The notes beneath the pieces are model-generated. The model did no database searches and was not told where the DNA came from. It was given only the letters and a program-made list of their open reading frames with translations. Positions 12,176 to 21,973 of a stretch of DNA of 64,000 bases are shown here, piece by piece. How positions within the stretch are numbered: the first letter of the stretch is position 1; each line of letters opens with the position of its first letter. Origin of the DNA: Gracilibacillus dipsosauri (GTDB lineage: Bacteria > Bacillota > Bacilli > Bacillales > Amphibacillaceae); NCBI RefSeq assembly GCF_003176895.1, contig NZ_QGTD01000005.1, positions 62,001 through 126,000 of the forward strand, given 5' to 3'. The position numbers and the translations under genes were made by a program.

Positions 12176-13855
12176 TCATGTTTGTTGTTTTTGAATTTCT
12201 TGTGCTTTCAATTGTCTTCGCAAAATCTTTCCACTAATTTTCGTTTTTGGTAGCTCTTCTACTACTTCTATTTCGCGAGGAGCAGCATGTGCTGAAAGAT
12301 TTTTGCGAACAAATAAGCGAATCTCATCGAGTAATTCCTCTGACTCTGTAAAGCCCTGACGTAAAGTAATAAATGCCTTGACTAATTCACCACGTAATTC
12401 GTCTGGCTTTCCAATAACCCCAGCCTCTTCAACAGCTGGATGCTCGATTAATTTACTTTCTACTTCAAATGGACCAATTCTTTCCCCTGCAGAATTTATC
12501 ATGTCATCATTTCTACCTTGAAAAAAGACATAGCCTTCTTCATCCTGTAAGGCCAAATCCCCAGAAAGATACCAGCCTTCATATTGAAAATACGATTGAA
12601 ATTTATCTTTATTTCCCCATATCTCCTTCATCAAGCCTGGCCAAGGAGTTTTTACTGCTAATTGTCCTACTTCACCACTATCCAGGATATTTCCTTCATC
12701 ATCAAGAATACCAACTTCCATTCCTGGTAGTGGTCGCCCCATTGAACCTGGCTTAATCTTTTCAGATGGTAGATTTACAATTAAGTGACCACCCGTTTCT
12801 GTCATCCACCACGTATCATGAATTCGTACACCGAGATTTTCCCAAGCCCAATTAATAACTTCGGGATTTAGTGGCTCTCCAACACTTAATACATGACGGA
12901 GAGAGGATAGATCATATTTTTCATGGAGTTTTCCTTGTGATAACAGCATTCGAAATGCGGTTGGGGCACTATACCAAATTGTAACACCTAATTCCTCAAT
13001 TAACGAATACCAACTCTCTGCTTTAAATCTGCCCCCTTGAACCACCACCGTTGCTCTGTTTAATAATGGGGCGAACAATCCATACACACTACCAGTCACC
13101 CACCCCGGATGTGAGGTACACCAATAGACATCCTCATCTTTCATATCGAGCACCCATCTACCTGTTACGATATGATGCTGAACGGCTCGGTGGGCATGTA
13201 ACACACCCTTAGGCTTTCCAGTTGATCCACTTGTATAATGAATTATTAAACCATCTTCCCAGTCAACCCATTCTACAAGCTCATCACCTTCAACAGGTAC
13301 TAAAGGTTGTTTTTCCAAGTCTTCTACAAATAAAATAGTATGTAGACTAGGAATCTCTTTTTGTGGAACTCTTCCTACTAGTTGTTGATCTGTAATTAGT
13401 ACTGTTCCTCCACAATCATTCATCCTATCCTTTACCGCCTCTTCCATAAAGGCTTCAAAAAGCGGCCCTGCGATTGCTCCTACTTTGATAACCGCTAAGA
13501 TTGCTATATAGCATTCTGCTGTTTTTGGTAAAAATACAAAAACACGATCCCCTCTTTTGACTCCCTTTTCTTTTAAAATCCTAGCATAATGATCTGTTTT
13601 ATCTTTTATTTCTTTAAATGTATAGGACTTTCGCTCTGTTCCATTTATATAATGTATCGCAATCTTATTACCAAAGCCTTCTTCTACATGGCGATCAATC
13701 GTTTCATAAGCAGCATTGATCTTTCCTTGCTTCACAGCATTCGATAGGTAATTTTTTGCTTCTTTCCAATCAAATGACGCTTGAATTTGTTCATAATTGG
13801 CTAAATTGTGGTCTGCTTCGAAACTTGGAATAGGTTTCACTAGTTGTTGTGTCAC
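12176..13855 (-). CDS. Acetyl-CoA-synthetase-like acyl-CoA ligase (AcsA type) in a sulfur operon
   Basis: ANL-superfamily adenylating enzyme of 559 residues that would join a carboxylic acid to CoA through an acyl-AMP. Visible motifs are HYTSGSTGKPKGVLHAH (A3, ATP loop), WWMTETGGHLIVN (A5), YLSGDLALQDEEGYVFFQGR (A7) and SGKILRRQLK with the catalytic Lys. It resembles B. subtilis AcsA (572 residues) throughout. The A10 segment PKTKISGKI is one residue longer than PKTRSGKI of AcsA. The start is GTG at 13855 with AAGGGGG 8 bp upstream, 23 bp after the transporter ATPase gene. Its place in an S-box operon suggests a sulfur-bearing acid as substrate, or acetate supply for O-acetylhomoserine; neither is shown. 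Confidence 0.85.
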   Translation of the reverse strand: MTQQLVKPIPSFEADHNLANYEQIQASFDWKEAKNYLSNAVKQGKINAAYETIDRHVEEGFGNKIAIHYINGTERKSYTFKEIKDKTDHYARILKEKGVKRGDRVFVFLPKTAECYIAILAVIKVGAIAGPLFEAFMEEAVKDRMNDCGGTVLITDQQLVGRVPQKEIPSLHTILFVEDLEKQPLVPVEGDELVEWVDWEDGLIIHYTSGSTGKPKGVLHAHRAVQHHIVTGRWVLDMKDEDVYWCTSHPGWVTGSVYGLFAPLLNRATVVVQGGRFKAESWYSLIEELGVTIWYSAPTAFRMLLSQGKLHEKYDLSSLRHVLSVGEPLNPEVINWAWENLGVRIHDTWWMTETGGHLIVNLPSEKIKPGSMGRPLPGMEVGILDDEGNILDSGEVGQLAVKTPWPGLMKEIWGNKDKFQSYFQYEGWYLSGDLALQDEEGYVFFQGRNDDMINSAGERIGPFEVESKLIEHPAVEEAGVIGKPDELRGELVKAFITLRQGFTESEELLDEIRLFVRKNLSAHAAPREIEVVEELPKTKISGKILRRQLKAQEIQKQQT

Positions 13856-13877
13856 GTGTTATGCCCCCTTACAACGG

Positions 13878-14618
13878 TTAACTTCTATGGTTTAAGTCAA
13901 GTGATGCTAGTATATCTGATTTTATCTTGGCTAATTGTTCACTTGCTCGATCTCTTGGTCTTGTTTGATCAATAGTTATTTCTTTTTTGACCACCCCTGG
14001 CTGTCCCCGAAGAATAATCACTCGATCACATAAGTATAGTGCTTCGTCAATATCATGGGTCACTAATACGATAGTAGATTGATATAATTTCCACACATCA
14101 AGCAATAAATCCTGTAGCTGCATTTTCGTAAAAGCATCTAATGCACTAAACGGTTCATCAAGTAATAAAATTTCTGGTGATGTTACTAAAGCTCTGGCAA
14201 TAGCTACCCTTTGTGCCATTCCACCTGATAACTCTCTTGGATACAATGCTTCTTTCCCTTTTAGACCAACACTAGCTAAATATTCAATCGCTCGATTTTC
14301 TTTATCTTTTCTTTTACCGTTCAAGCCAAATGTTACATTCTCTAATACATTTAACCATGGTAAAAGTCTGGGCTCTTGAAAGATAAAACCAGTAGTATCA
14401 TGTATTTCCTTTGAAACTTTTCCATTGATTTCTATCTCACCATCGTATTCTGCATCTAAACCGGAAATGGCACGAAGTAGGGTGCTTTTTCCACAACCAC
14501 TTGTGCCTAATAGGCCGATAATCTCGCCAGGCTTGACCTCAAGATTGACATCTTTCACTGCTGTTGTTCCATTAAATGTACGACTTACCTTTCGTAAAGC
14601 TAAACTCAAGTCCATCAT
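13878..14618 (-). CDS. ABC transporter ATP-binding protein, SsuB/TauB-like
   Basis: ATPase subunit of a nitrate/sulfonate/taurine-class importer, 246 residues. Walker A is GTSGCGKSTLL, the Q-loop is GFIFQEPRLLPW, the signature is LSGGMAQRVAIARAL, and Walker B with its Glu is ILLLDEPFSALD, followed by THDIDEALYLCD. The sequence is typical of SsuB. Two adjacent ATGs stand at 14618 and 14615; the second is better spaced from AGGAAGG. It follows the permease gene with a 9-bp gap. The substrate is discussed under the binding protein. Confidence 0.9.
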   Translation of the reverse strand: MMDLSLALRKVSRTFNGTTAVKDVNLEVKPGEIIGLLGTSGCGKSTLLRAISGLDAEYDGEIEINGKVSKEIHDTTGFIFQEPRLLPWLNVLENVTFGLNGKRKDKENRAIEYLASVGLKGKEALYPRELSGGMAQRVAIARALVTSPEILLLDEPFSALDAFTKMQLQDLLLDVWKLYQSTIVLVTHDIDEALYLCDRVIILRGQPGVVKKEITIDQTRPRDRASEQLAKIKSDILASLDLNHRS

Positions 14619-14627
14619 TCCTTCCTG

Positions 14628-15476
14628 TTATTGTCCCATGCGATCCTGCCAGTGAAGTGATTTTGTTTCGATTTTTTTCAGTATCCAATCTGTAAATTTA
14701 CCGATAATGGCGAACAAAATAATACTAGCTAAAATCGTTTCAGGCTGTGCCATGTTTTGACCGAAGGTAAGCAGGAATCCAAGACCTTGACTGGCTCCCA
14801 TCAATTCTGCTGCCACAACAAACATCCAGCCAAGGCCTAAGCCGCTGCGCATGCCAACTAAAAAGGATGGCATGGATGCAGGAAGTATGATTCTTTTTAT
14901 TAGCTGAAATGTATTGAGTCCATACATTTTTCCCACTTCAATCAGCTTGCGATCAACTCCAATAATTCCACTTACAATGTTTAAGTAGACAGGAAAAAAT
15001 ACCCCAATTGCTATCATCACTATTTTAGATGTTTCACCAATACCCATCCATAAAATAAAGAGTGGTACCCATGCTAAGGAAGGGATAGAACGAAAAGCTT
15101 GAATTAATGGATCAAATAATTGCTCTGCTTTTTTATAAAAACCTACAAATGAACCTAATATAATTGCTATGACTGTTCCTAAAATAAATCCAACAAACAC
15201 TCTATATGTCGTAATACCAATGTGCCCCCATAGTGTACCATCTTGGGCCATGTTATAAATTTTTTCTACAATAGTTGATGGTGCTGGGAGCTGATAAGAA
15301 GGAACAATACCTGCACGACAAACTAGCTCCCAAGCAATAATTAATAGAATTGGGATGATACTGCCAAGTAAAATTGTCTTAACGGTTGAATGTTTGTTCA
15401 TATTCTTGGCCTTATCATCTTTTTGATTAACCTTATCTATATAGGCTCCACTTGTTAATTCTTGGTTATCTGCCAT
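14628..15476 (-). CDS. ABC transporter permease, SsuC/TauC-like
   Basis: Membrane subunit of the importer, 282 residues. About 30 polar N-terminal residues precede the first membrane helix (TILLGSIIPILLIIAWEL), and five further hydrophobic segments follow. The binding-protein-dependent transport segment FRSIPSLAWVPLFILWMGIGETSKI and the EAA-like loop ASMPSFLVGMRSGLGLGWMFVV are typical of SsuC. AGAGGGGG precedes the ATG. It lies between the binding-protein and ATPase genes, the usual SsuA-C-B arrangement. Confidence 0.9.
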   Translation of the reverse strand: MADNQELTSGAYIDKVNQKDDKAKNMNKHSTVKTILLGSIIPILLIIAWELVCRAGIVPSYQLPAPSTIVEKIYNMAQDGTLWGHIGITTYRVFVGFILGTVIAIILGSFVGFYKKAEQLFDPLIQAFRSIPSLAWVPLFILWMGIGETSKIVMIAIGVFFPVYLNIVSGIIGVDRKLIEVGKMYGLNTFQLIKRIILPASMPSFLVGMRSGLGLGWMFVVAAELMGASQGLGFLLTFGQNMAQPETILASIILFAIIGKFTDWILKKIETKSLHWQDRMGQ

Positions 15477-15505
15477 GATTGTTCCCCCTCTAATTCCCTA
15501 CCATC

Positions 15506-16507
15506 TCATTCTATTATTTCTTTTGCATATTCAGGATTGATTAATTCTTGTGTTAATTTTTCTACATCCGCATCTGGATTTAGTACATCCGCATCCTGTA
15601 ATACCTTTCCTGCTTCCACAATCGCATCCTCATGAACTTGACCAGGTATTGCATTAGAAAAATCATTTCGTTCCATTTGTATCTTGGCTACTTCTAAATC
15701 TATATCTGCTTCTTCTGCTAATAGTTGAGCTGCTTCTTCAGGATTCTCTAAAACCCAATTACGAGCGCGCTCATACAATTCAATTACTTTATTTACATAT
15801 TCCGGATATTTGTCTGCAAACTCTTGACGAACATTTAAAAAGCCATACGTGTTTAAGTCTGCATTACGGAAGAATAATTGCGCATTTTCTTCTAATTCTA
15901 ATTTTGCCATATGTGGATCAAGCCCTGCCCATGCATCTACATCGCCTGATACAAGGGCTGAACCACCATCTGCATGCTGCAGGTTAGTCAATGTAATATC
16001 ATTAATCGTTAAGCCTTCTGAATCCAATGCTCTTACTAGAAAGATGAAGGGGTCTGTTCCCATAGTTGCTGCAACATTCTTTCCTTTTAAATCTTTAATG
16101 GATTCAATTCCTGAGCCTTCATTCGTTACTAATGCCGTCCATTCTGGCTTCGAATAGATGTATACATTCTCTATTGGTGCACCACTCTCCTTAGAGATTA
16201 AGGCTGCAGCACCTGCCGATGAACCAAAGTCAATACTATCACTTCTTAAAAACTCTAATGCTTTATTACTTCCTTGACTTAATGTCCACTCCACCTCTAT
16301 ATCTTCTTCCGCAAAAACTTCTTCTGCCCATTCGAATTTCTTTAATACTAAGCTTGTTGGCGAATAATAAGCATAATCTAAACGGATTTTTTCAGGCTTT
16401 CCCTCTGTTTCTCCTTCTGCTGCACAGCCTGATGCAATAACAAGAATGAAACCAAAAAGCGCGATAGCTAAAAAACTACGTAAATCTATTAATGGTATTC
16501 TTTTCAT
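15506..16507 (-). CDS. ABC transporter substrate-binding lipoprotein, SsuA-like
   Basis: Extracellular lipoprotein receptor of 333 residues. The signal peptide ends in IASGC, with the lipid-attached Cys at residue 28. The mature part is of the SsuA/TauA/ThiY type: GSNKALEFLRSDSIDFGSSAGAAAL, IESIKDLKGKNVAATMGTDPF and SGDVDAWAGLDPHMAKLE. It follows the O-acetylhomoserine sulfhydrylase gene by 33 bp. Family members bind sulfonates, taurine, nitrate or thiamine precursors. The S-box upstream and the sulfhydrylase suggest a sulfur source, but no desulfonating monooxygenase (SsuD/TauD) is in the operon, so an aliphatic sulfonate is not the only option. Confidence 0.88.
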   Translation of the reverse strand: MKRIPLIDLRSFLAIALFGFILVIASGCAAEGETEGKPEKIRLDYAYYSPTSLVLKKFEWAEEVFAEEDIEVEWTLSQGSNKALEFLRSDSIDFGSSAGAAALISKESGAPIENVYIYSKPEWTALVTNEGSGIESIKDLKGKNVAATMGTDPFIFLVRALDSEGLTINDITLTNLQHADGGSALVSGDVDAWAGLDPHMAKLELEENAQLFFRNADLNTYGFLNVRQEFADKYPEYVNKVIELYERARNWVLENPEEAAQLLAEEADIDLEVAKIQMERNDFSNAIPGQVHEDAIVEAGKVLQDADVLNPDADVEKLTQELINPEYAKEIIE

Positions 16508-16540
16508 GATAGATTGTCCCCTTTTTTATTTTCTTTTCTA

Positions 16541-18367
<1,827 letters not shown>

Positions 18368-18388
18368 TTAATTAATATAAGTATAAAG

Positions 18389-18546
18389 AAAAGCCTTCTT
18401 CGACAAGAAGAAGGCTTTGGTTATCTACCAGCTGTCTCCCTCTTATCTATCAGGAATGTTTCCTGCAGGATTTAGCACCTTTTAAGCTGAAGCTTAATGG
18501 TTGCTGGGCGTCATCGGGCCAGTCCCTCTGCCTCTCTTGATAAGAG
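18389..18546 (-). ncRNA. SAM-I (S-box) riboswitch, proximal of a tandem pair
   Basis: The aptamer at 18440-18546 reads on the minus strand CTCTTATCAAGAGAGG, GAGGGACTGGCCCGATGA, CCCAGCAACC, AAGGTGCTAAATCC and closes with AGATAAGAG. A terminator hairpin AAGCCTTCTTC.../GAAGAAGGCTT with a T-rich tail (18389-18418) follows. It lies about 50 bp before the sulfhydrylase start and turns the operon off when SAM is plentiful (family knowledge). Confidence 0.95.
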
Positions 18547-18566
18547 CTATTTAATTTTTATCGGAT

Positions 18567-18732
18567 CAAAAAATCCTCTCTACATGGAGATAGAGAGGAT
18601 TCAGTGTGAATAATTCGCTCTCTTATCTCTCCAAGCATGATCACTTAGTGGAATTGGCACCTTTATTAAGCTTTTGTGCTTAATGGTTGCCGAGGTTTCA
18701 TAGGGCCAGTCCCTCCACCTCTCTTGATAAGA
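18567..18732 (-). ncRNA. SAM-I (S-box) riboswitch, distal of a tandem pair
   Basis: A second full aptamer at 18620-18732 (CTTATCAAGAGAGG, GGAGGGACTGGCCC, CTATGAAACCTCGGCAACC, AAAGGTGCCAATTCC, GAGATAAGAG) is followed by its own terminator (AATCCTCTCTA/TAGAGAGGATT, then TTTTTT at 18567-18572). Its P3 and P4 arms differ from those of the proximal copy, so this is not a very recent duplication. Confidence 0.95.
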
Positions 18733-18791
18733 TTTATTGTCAAATATTGTAATTCCGAGTGGATTACTTATATTTAATTTAGTTATTACAT

Positions 18792-18820
18792 ACTTTAGCA
18801 TGGTAGACCACCACTGTCAA
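18792..18820 (-). promoter_or_regulatory. Sigma-A-type promoter of the S-box sulfur operon
   Basis: On the minus strand TTGACA (18815-18820) and TAAAGT (18792-18797) are separated by 17 bp, about 60 bp upstream of the distal S-box aptamer. The -35 is perfect and the -10 has four of six bases. Confidence 0.6.
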
Positions 18821-18958
18821 CAAGTATTTATAAATTATTGAATATTTTTCTTTTAAGAGTATTCATGATTTATATCGACATGAAATAGCTTTTTTTTAAT
18901 CCATTCATTTATGTTTTCAAAAAAATAGCGCATACTCATCCTAGAAAGAGGTTTTATT

Positions 18959-19103
18959 ATGATCAACTACAAAAAAAAGTTGCCATCGTAACAGGAGGTG
19001 AAAGTGGTATCGGACGAGAAACATGCTTGCAATTAGCCAAGAAAGGTGCACGCATTGCCGTTATTAATATTTCCGATGATAGAGAAACGCCTGCATCCAT
19101 TTG
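18959..19103 (+). pseudogene. Remnant of a short-chain dehydrogenase/reductase gene
   Basis: ATG at 18959 with AAAGAGG upstream. In the frame after a run of eight As the sequence encodes KKVAIVTGGESGIGRETC and then QLAKKGARIAVINISDD, the N-terminal Rossmann segment of an SDR enzyme with the TGxxxGIG cofactor motif. From the ATG the frame breaks in the A run; one more A would restore it. After about 45 codons the sequence passes into the hairpin behind the amidase gene and stops. Only the first fifth of an SDR gene remains, so it is both frameshifted and truncated. Confidence 0.8.
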
Positions 19104-19118
19104 ATGCAGCCACTTCTC
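19081..19118 (-). terminator. Hairpin at the 3' end of the amidase gene
   Basis: Minus strand AGAGAA-GTG-GCTGCATC pairs with GATGCAGGC-GTTTCTCT. No clear T run follows, so it may be a weak terminator or an mRNA-stabilising stem. It overlaps the end of the SDR remnant on the other strand. Confidence 0.5.
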
Positions 19119-20236
19119 TATTTAAAATAAGCTAAAAGACCTTTGGTGATCCCTTCTGCTAAGTTATCTTGATAGTCGCTTGTTCGGATTGTGAGTAAGT
19201 CATGAGGATTCGTAATAAATCCCATTTCTAATAAGAGTGCTTTATTTTGATTGTTTCTTAGTACATAGAAATTACTACTTCGAACCCCTCGATCTCTCAT
19301 TGTGACATGTTGAGATAAAGAGGACTGCATTTCATAGGCAAGCTCTTTACTATCTGGGCCAAAATAGTGTGTGCTAATTCCATTAGCAGAAACTATTGGA
19401 CTTGCATTAAAATGTAGACTTATAAAAGCATGAGTCTGATAAGCATGACTTATTCTCAAGCGGGTGGCATGATCTACATAGCTATCATTACTTCTCGTTA
19501 ATAATACCGTTGCACCTGCTTGACGGAGCTCACTTGCTATCTCAGAAAGCACCTCCATAATGACATCCTTTTCAAAGATACCCCCAAGTCCTATGGCTCC
19601 AGGATCCATGCCACCATGCCCTGGATCGAGCACAATATTAAAGCCATTTAAGTTCTGCTCATTGCTTACCGTAGTTGTAGTAGCTGTTTGTTCCACAGAT
19701 TGCTCTGTATCTGACGTAGCCTGGGCTGATGGTTCTTCAGGTATGTATGTGGTACTTTGATGATTCGTCAACCAGCCCGCAATCCATCCAATTTTACCAT
19801 TCTTTAAATCTACTTTTATCCATTGATCTTCAGTATCAACGACCGAAAAAGACTCTCCAATTGTTGTAAAACCGATAATAGGATAATTTGTACCTGGTCC
19901 TGAACGAATCCGAACACCAGTGGCAGTAATAGAAACATCGTTTAAACTATCATTAGTAGCTGCTCGCTCTTGCTCTTCCACCATTAAAAATTGTGAAGCT
20001 ATCCAAGCCTCTTTCCCATTATAAAAGGTTTTATACCAGCCATATGCCTCATCAAACACTTGTACTTGATCTCCAGCTTGTAATTTACCAAGAATTTGTC
20101 CATTTAAAGATGGCTCTGAGCGCACATGTAAATCTGTTGCTCCCACATGATATGTTTTCCCCTCTGCCTCTATAATCAAAGGGAAAACAAAGAAAAACGA
20201 TAAAAATAAGATGATGGCTGTACTCTTTTTTATCAA
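19118..20236 (-). CDS. N-acetylmuramoyl-L-alanine amidase with two SH3b domains
   Basis: Secreted cell-wall hydrolase of 372 residues that cleaves the bond between N-acetylmuramic acid and L-alanine. It has a signal peptide (hydrophobic core AIILFLSFFFVFPLII), an SH3b repeat at about 28-88 (LHVRSEPSLNGQILGKL, WIASQFL), a second at about 100-160 (VRIRSGPGTNYPIIG, GWIAGWL), a Ser/Thr/Gln-rich linker, and a zinc-dependent Amidase_3 domain at about 195-372. Catalytic features are IVLDPGHGGMDPGAIG, SLHFNAS and LLLEMGFITNP. The start is TTG at 20236, preceded by AAAGGAAG. It is similar to B. subtilis YrvJ/CwlC relatives. Confidence 0.92.
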   Translation of the reverse strand: MIKKSTAIILFLSFFFVFPLIIEAEGKTYHVGATDLHVRSEPSLNGQILGKLQAGDQVQVFDEAYGWYKTFYNGKEAWIASQFLMVEEQERAATNDSLNDVSITATGVRIRSGPGTNYPIIGFTTIGESFSVVDTEDQWIKVDLKNGKIGWIAGWLTNHQSTTYIPEEPSAQATSDTEQSVEQTATTTTVSNEQNLNGFNIVLDPGHGGMDPGAIGLGGIFEKDVIMEVLSEIASELRQAGATVLLTRSNDSYVDHATRLRISHAYQTHAFISLHFNASPIVSANGISTHYFGPDSKELAYEMQSSLSQHVTMRDRGVRSSNFYVLRNNQNKALLLEMGFITNPHDLLTIRTSDYQDNLAEGITKGLLAYFK

Positions 20237-20393
20237 AACAATATCACTTCCTTTTTCAGGATTTACTCGATAGTTTCTGATACCCAGAAGTGACCAATAC
20301 TAAACCTATTTTTTATCGATTTTTGTAGAAAATATGATGATTAGTCATAATTACTGAATAGTCTCCATGAATAAAGATCATTTATTTATACAT

Positions 20394-20435
20394 AAAAAAG
20401 CCCCACTACATCGATTAAACGATTTTAGTGAAGCT
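20394..20435 (-). terminator. Terminator after the membrane protein/lipoprotein pair
   Basis: Minus strand AGCTTCACTA pairs with TAGTGGGGCT (10 bp, two G-U), with an inner ATCG/CGAT stem, followed by TTTTTT. Confidence 0.78.
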
Positions 20436-20450
20436 CTTTTATAAGATAAT

Positions 20451-20465
20451 GCACCCGGAGGGGGC
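20451..20465 (-). other. Short sequence resembling the 3' end of the nearby tRNA-Arg
   Basis: GCACCCGGAGGGG resembles GCGCCCGGAGGGA, the complement of the tRNA-Arg 3' end at 21975-21987, with two mismatches and in the same orientation. It could be a worn target-site or attachment-site copy, or chance. Confidence 0.3.
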
Positions 20466-20493
20466 TTAAATTGTTGTACTAATGGAATAAACG

Positions 20494-21078
20494 TTATGAA
20501 TTCAATTTTTTCCTGTAATCAATATAAAGAAGTATAGTTAAAATAAGCAAAAATATGATCATAGAAAACGGTATTAACCACAACTCATTCTGATTTAAAT
20601 TCCATCCAATTAAGATAATAGCAAATGATACAATTGGAGCCATTATAAAATAAGGTCTTGAAAGGTAAAACCATCCATAAGGGAAAAAATGTGCTGCTGT
20701 AATGATGGAAAAAAAGATAATAGCTTCTTCTGGGCTTTTACCTATCGCCCAAAAAAGAATTGGAAAATATACGAGCTGAGCAATGTTCAAGAATACTCCT
20801 AACTTACCTAAGGGATTACCTTCAAATTTCCAATCTGCTTTCAAGAGATTGGAAAGACCCATCGATAAAGGAAACATTAATCCCGTTGAGAATAACATAT
20901 AAATATTTTTTAGTTCTAGTGTGATTGGTTGTAAAAATATTATGGTAATAATTAACCAAATGATTACAGCTGACAACAAAAAGGAAACACCATTTTTCCC
21001 ACTAATCGATAATCTTTTACGGAGATCATTAATTTGCAAACTAATTTCCCCTTCTTTTTTAAAATTTTCATCATTCAT
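20494..21078 (-). CDS. Multi-pass membrane protein of unknown function
   Basis: A 194-residue protein with a short charged N-terminus and six hydrophobic segments: FLLSAVIIWLIITIIF, YMLFSTGLMFPLSMGL, VFLNIAQLVYFPILFW, AIIFFSIITAAHFFPYGW, IMAPIVSFAIILIGW and LIPFSMIIFLLILTILLY. The central HFFPYGWFYLSRPYFI is probably the conserved core. It resembles small membrane proteins called DUF7010 in bacilli, but this assignment is from memory and uncertain. It starts 3 bp after the lipoprotein gene, so the two form an operon. No function is proposed. Confidence 0.7.
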   Translation of the reverse strand: MNDENFKKEGEISLQINDLRKRLSISGKNGVSFLLSAVIIWLIITIIFLQPITLELKNIYMLFSTGLMFPLSMGLSNLLKADWKFEGNPLGKLGVFLNIAQLVYFPILFWAIGKSPEEAIIFFSIITAAHFFPYGWFYLSRPYFIMAPIVSFAIILIGWNLNQNELWLIPFSMIIFLLILTILLYIDYRKKLNS

Positions 21079-21081
21079 AAG

Positions 21082-21708
21082 CTACTCCATTGTTTGCATA
21101 TCTTCTGGGTAATGAATGGTGTCAAATACCTCATCTGATTTAGAATCTTTAACATTGATCGTGACATCATAGTCATCTGGAGATGCTCCATCATAAAGTT
21201 GATACATCATTCCTGTTATTCCAATTCCCAGCACAGCAAAACCGTCCATACTATTTTCATACCCTTCTCTATCAACACTTAAATGAAACTCTGAAAAATC
21301 TTCATTGGATGTAATGTCTTGAATTGACGGGAAGTCACCACTTGTCTTAATCTCCTCCATGGATTGATCTAATTGTTTTTTTATTTCATTCATCATTTCC
21401 TTGTGTTTGGATTTTGACATTTTATAAGTCAAGCTTCCGTCTTCATTCTCTGTTACTTTTAACCCTTCCTCTTCAGCTTTCGCTATCGATTCATCGGTAG
21501 ATTCTATCATAGAGGAAGGTATGGTAACTTCCACACTTAATAAGTTTTTATCTACTTCAACCGCTTCTTTATCGTCATTCTGATTTGGTTCTGAATCTTT
21601 AGTATCTGTATCTATAGCTTCTTTTCCTTCTTCTTCATTTTTCTCGACTTCGAATCCACAAGCAGTTAAAAATATAATACAGAATAAAAAAACTAATAAT
21701 TTCTTCAT
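21082..21708 (-). CDS. Putative lipoprotein of unknown function
   Basis: Lipoprotein of 208 residues from the ATG at 21708, chosen because AAGGAA lies 6 bp upstream; an ATG two codons earlier abuts the RBS. The signal peptide ends LTACG, with the lipid Cys near residue 17. An Asp/Glu/Lys-rich linker follows to about residue 55, then a compact domain (VEVTIPSSMIESTDESIAKAE, DGSLTYKMSKSKHKEMMNEI). The pattern fits a surface-exposed, acidic bacillar lipoprotein. The membrane protein gene follows by 3 bp. No known catalytic motif is seen. Confidence 0.75.
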   Translation of the reverse strand: MKKLLVFLFCIIFLTACGFEVEKNEEEGKEAIDTDTKDSEPNQNDDKEAVEVDKNLLSVEVTIPSSMIESTDESIAKAEEEGLKVTENEDGSLTYKMSKSKHKEMMNEIKKQLDQSMEEIKTSGDFPSIQDITSNEDFSEFHLSVDREGYENSMDGFAVLGIGITGMMYQLYDGASPDDYDVTINVKDSKSDEVFDTIHYPEDMQTME

Positions 21709-21868
21709 GCTCATTTCCTTCCTATGTATATTTAATAGGATTTTATCACTATTTGTAGGATATTACTATGGAAAAAGCGTCTGTAACTAAAAACTTTGAT
21801 AATGTCATCATTATTTTGTTCGTTGTTTATTCGATTTCATTCAATTATTTTTCGACTTTCTTTGGAAC

Positions 21869-21915
21869 AAAAAACCCCTCCTCCGGCTAACTACTTAGGT
21901 AGACGGAAGAGAGGT
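21869..21915 (-). terminator. Terminator of the tRNA-Arg transcript
   Basis: Minus strand ACCTCTCTTCCG pairs with CGGAGGAGGGGT (12 bp with two G-U), followed by TTTTTT, about 60 bp after the tRNA. Confidence 0.75.
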
Positions 21916-21973
21916 GCTTTTATTACCTATATGCAATTCAATGAGCTTATTGACATCATATACAAGGATATTA

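Noticed and set aside
18601-18801. 66-codon ORF on the minus strand
   Set aside because: It lies across the distal S-box aptamer and its 5' flank; the frame comes from riboswitch sequence and has no RBS.
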